From Candidatus Borrarchaeota archaeon (lineage in GTDB: Archaea > Asgardarchaeota > Sifarchaeia > Borrarchaeales > Borrarchaeaceae): DNA of 16,255 nt. The translations under genes and the position numbers were made by a program. The number at the start of each line of letters is the position of its first letter. Position 1 is the stretch's first letter. Shown here one piece after another: positions 13,958 through 16,255 of this stretch. A model generated the notes under the pieces. It ran no database searches. It was not told where the DNA came from and worked only from the letters and a program-made list of their open reading frames with translations. The stretch spans positions 1 through 16,255 of the forward strand of contig JAEORY010000032.1 in NCBI GenBank assembly GCA_016840645.1. Reading direction: 5' to 3'.

Positions 13958-15259
13958 TTATGGTTTTTTTCGCGTCATAGTTCTAGGGAACGGAATTGCA
14001 TCTTTAATATTATCTAATCCACATATCCAAGAAACTACTCTTTCTACACCTAACCCGTAGCCTGAGTGTTCAACACTGCCAAATCGTCTTAAATCAAAAT
14101 ACCATTCATATTTCTTGGGATTTTCACCTTCTGCTTCTAATCTTTCTATCATGTCCTCAACTAACAAACTTCTTTCTGACCCGCCAATGATTTCACAATA
14201 TCCCTCTGGTGCTAACATGTCAAAACATAGCGCTTCCTCAGGAGTATCTTCACTCGGAGGTTTGTAAAACCCCATGATTTTAGTGGGATAATGTGTAACA
14301 ACTACAGGTACGTTAAAGTATTCGCCAATCTTTTCTTCTTCGATGGTTCTTAAATCCTTACCCCAGGGGATATCCATCTTGTATTCATTTCTTAGGATAT
14401 CTAAAGCTTCTGCGTATTTAATTATAGGATAGTCTTCTTTTGCATAATGTTCTAACAAGTTAATGTCTCTCTTTAAAATTTCAAGTTCTTTCCTATTATG
14501 CTTTAAAACTTCTTGTATGATGAATCGGACTTCATCTTTTGCAACTTCTGTGACCTCATCAAGTTTCATCCATGCTGCTTCCATTTCTGCCATCCAAAAT
14601 TCTGCCAAATGTCTTGAAGATTTTGATTTTTCTGCTCTAAATGTTGGTCCCATGTTGTAGATTTTGCCTAATGAAAAAATCGCCGCTTCAGCATACAATT
14701 GCCATGTTTGGCTTAAATAAGTAGTATCTCCAAAATATTTCACTTCAAATAATGTGGAACCTCCTTCAGATTGGATAGGTTGGAAAATCGGCGCGTCAAA
14801 TTCATAATAGCCACGGATTCTAAAAAATTCATGGATAGCTCCAACAATTGTGTGTCGAACCTTTAAAACTGCGGTTAATTTTCTTGATCTTAACCATAAA
14901 TGTCTATTGTCATATAAAAGTTCAGGGGACTGTTCAGCAGTAATTGGAAACGGTTCGGCAATTTGTATAATCTCCAAATCAGATACGGAAATCTCATAGC
15001 CAGTGGGTGCCCTATCATCCTTCTTTAAGGTACCCGACACTTTGATAGAAGACTCGATTGTTAATTTTTTGGCCTCTTCAAAAATTTCTGGATTTTTTTC
15101 CTTTGATATAACACATTGTATTACATTAGATTCATCTCTCAGGACAATGAATATCACTTTTTTCGATTTTCTTTCTCTATAAACCCATCCTCTCAAATGT
15201 ACTGTTCCAGAATCCCTATTCAACGCCTCATCAATGGTTAAATATTCAGATTCCTTCAT
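13958..15259 (-). CDS. asnS: Asparaginyl-tRNA synthetase
   Basis: Charges tRNA-Asn with asparagine directly. The protein has 433 residues. An OB-fold anticodon-binding domain occupies about 1-105 (VHLRGWVYRERKSKKVIFIVLRD at 20-42), so this is a tRNA synthetase and not the domain-lacking asparagine synthetase paralogue. The class IIb core follows: DNRHLWLRSRK (117-127), FDAPIFQPIQSEGGSTLF, motif 2 MGPTFRAEKSKSSRH with the AsnRS-typical AEFWMAEMEAAW (219-230), and motif 3 GYGLGVERVVSW (400-411). AspRS would have a different sequence at the EFWM site. The ATG has a perfect GAGGTG SD 8 nt upstream (15268-15273). The right end of a tnpB element lies only about 65 bp upstream and may have displaced the original promoter; no strong TATA box is seen in the remaining gap. 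Confidence 0.94.
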   Translation of the reverse strand: MKESEYLTIDEALNRDSGTVHLRGWVYRERKSKKVIFIVLRDESNVIQCVISKEKNPEIFEEAKKLTIESSIKVSGTLKKDDRAPTGYEISVSDLEIIQIAEPFPITAEQSPELLYDNRHLWLRSRKLTAVLKVRHTIVGAIHEFFRIRGYYEFDAPIFQPIQSEGGSTLFEVKYFGDTTYLSQTWQLYAEAAIFSLGKIYNMGPTFRAEKSKSSRHLAEFWMAEMEAAWMKLDEVTEVAKDEVRFIIQEVLKHNRKELEILKRDINLLEHYAKEDYPIIKYAEALDILRNEYKMDIPWGKDLRTIEEEKIGEYFNVPVVVTHYPTKIMGFYKPPSEDTPEEALCFDMLAPEGYCEIIGGSERSLLVEDMIERLEAEGENPKKYEWYFDLRRFGSVEHSGYGLGVERVVSWICGLDNIKDAIPFPRTMTRKKP

Positions 15260-15324
15260 AATAAAAACACCTCAAAAAAACTTACTCTTTTAAGGAGGCT
15301 TGTAATCAACCTTCATTTCTAATA

Positions 15325-15358
15325 GTGAACTACCTCACGCTAAAGCTGTGAGGCTTCC
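15325..15358 (-). repeat. Right end D: omega-RNA 3' hairpin and terminal signature
   Basis: On the minus strand GGAAG is followed by the stem CCTCAC-A-GCT-TT-AGC-GTGAGG (15333-15353) and TAGTTCAC (15325-15332). The layout and tail are the same as right ends A and B although the stem sequence differs, so the structure is conserved by compensating changes. The tnpB stop codon lies within the stem, and the first flanking bases read TATTAGAAATG. Confidence 0.7.
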
Positions 15359-16255
15359 TGTTTCATAGACCGAACTTGCTTTAACATAAGGAATAGTGTT
15401 TAAGTATTCCAAAGATGTGAAAGTAGAGGATTCAATCTCCGCAGGCTTAACATCGGTACGTACCATACCTACTTGTTTTACACCTTCAATCTCTAGATTA
15501 ACACTTGCATTAAAGTCTCTATCCATTACATTTCCACACACAGCACACACATATATTCGTTCATCGAGTCCTATTTCTCGGATATGACCGCATTGTGAAC
15601 AGGTCTTAGTGGAAGGAAACCACCTATCGACTGCAATCGGAGTCTGCACCTTGTCTTCAAGTGTGCTAATTATCCCTCCAATCGCAGTTGATAAGATCTT
15701 ACGTCCCCACAATCGTTGCCATCCTTTTATATTATCATCCTGATAACACACTACCCCATAATTAGCTTGTAGATAATGCACTATCTTGTTCTTAATGTCC
15801 TTCTTGACATTGTTAACCTTGGTATAAGCCTTATCCAGTTTGAGTTTGGTTTTATACCAATTCTGGCTGCGATATTGACACTTGCTTAATTTCTGATGGC
15901 TTTTTCTGAGTTTCTTACTAAATGGTATTGAATACTGAATACTGATACCATCCGAAAGCGTCACTTGTGTTTTAATTCCAACATCAATTCCTACTGTTTT
16001 TACGGCTGGAACTACTGGTGTTGTCTGCGCTTGATAGGTAGTAATTGTTAAATAGTAGTCTCCATGTCTCTGAATTAAGGTAGCACTTGCTATCTCACTC
16101 CCTATAGGAATTTGAGATAAACCATTAACTCGTAGTTGTTGTTTAACTCTTTGGATGCGGATATAGTTCTCATTCAGAATCTTGTAAGTATTGTCGTATT
16201 GTTTCAAGGGGATGGCATTGACATAACTCTTAAATTTAAGTGCCCCTATTTTTCG
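15335..16255 (-). CDS. tnpB: TnpB of a second lineage, 5' end cut by the window
   Basis: RNA-guided nuclease of an IS200/IS605 (IS1341-like) element. The reading frame is open to the window edge, so the first third is missing and the apparent TTG start at 16207 is not the real one; upstream codons continue with KIGALKFKSYVNAIPLKQY. RuvC-I is VGIDVGIKTQ (Asp). RuvC-II is VVCYQDDNIKGW, where relatives usually have QDEN, so the catalytic Glu appears replaced by Asp. The zinc ribbon is intact (TCSQCGH ... YVCAVCGN), and RuvC-III is MDRDFNASVNLE (Asp). The protein differs clearly from the other TnpB in the window yet shares its terminal signature. No tnpA is visible; it may lie beyond the edge. 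Confidence 0.88.
   Translation of the reverse strand, partial: RKIGALKFKSYVNAIPLKQYDNTYKILNENYIRIQRVKQQLRVNGLSQIPIGSEIASATLIQRHGDYYLTITTYQAQTTPVVPAVKTVGIDVGIKTQVTLSDGISIQYSIPFSKKLRKSHQKLSKCQYRSQNWYKTKLKLDKAYTKVNNVKKDIKNKIVHYLQANYGVVCYQDDNIKGWQRLWGRKILSTAIGGIISTLEDKVQTPIAVDRWFPSTKTCSQCGHIREIGLDERIYVCAVCGNVMDRDFNASVNLEIEGVKQVGMVRTDVKPAEIESSTFTSLEYLNTIPYVKASSVYETGSLTALA

Noticed and set aside
1..16255. tRNA genes, rRNA and CRISPR arrays
   Set aside because: No T-loop box in a plausible cloverleaf and no regularly spaced repeats were seen anywhere in the window.

Overview
The window is AT-rich archaeal DNA. It has TTTATATA/TTTAAATA-type TATA boxes, GAGGTG/GGAGG Shine-Dalgarno sites, an archaeal/eukaryotic-type glycyl-tRNA synthetase, a stand-alone AsnRS, an Rqc2/NEMF-type protein, a single-domain KaiC ATPase and an Lrp-type regulator. 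Three Roadblock/LC7 proteins beside an MglA-like small GTPase, plus a small membrane protein resembling eukaryotic EMC6, point to an Asgard archaeon. That placement is inference from gene content; no rRNA or tRNA marker is present.

Layout. Positions 1-4221 (+) hold Roadblock 1, an MglA-like GTPase, Roadblock 2, GlyRS and Roadblock 3. Most of these genes seem to have their own promoter rather than forming one tight operon. Positions 4342-5726 hold an IS200/IS605-type element that carries tnpB only; the gene is split by a -1 frame change at a run of five C. Positions 5763-9568 (-) hold rqcH followed by an alkaline-phosphatase-superfamily hydrolase. The gap between them contains an orphan right end of the same element type. 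The EMC6-like gene (9605, +) diverges from rqcH with only 36 bp between the two starts.

Positions 9918-10699 are a long non-coding stretch. It contains two dyads with a shared tail, a good promoter, and a GC-rich, hairpin-dense module (10367-10627) that ends in the same IS200/IS605 right-end signature on the minus strand. Positions 10700-11947 (+) are an Lrp/AsnC regulator and a KaiC-like ATPase in a two-gene operon. Positions 11993-13757 (-) are a LeuCD-type dehydratase whose subunit genes overlap by 8 bp. Positions 13958-15259 (-) are AsnRS. From 15325 to the window edge (-) is a second, different TnpB with the same right-end signature.

How it fits together. The left part is an MglA/MglB-like GTPase-Roadblock set mixed with translation genes. 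The centre pairs ribosome-associated quality control (RqcH) with a possible membrane-insertion factor. The right part is amino-acid metabolism and aminoacylation. The most unusual thread is a dispersed family of IS200/IS605 right ends: two sit on clearly different tnpB genes and two are orphans. One orphan supplies the rqcH stop codon. The other lies inside what may be a long structured leader of the Lrp-KaiC operon, or may be a stand-alone omega-RNA-like relic. No tnpA, CRISPR array, tRNA or rRNA was seen.
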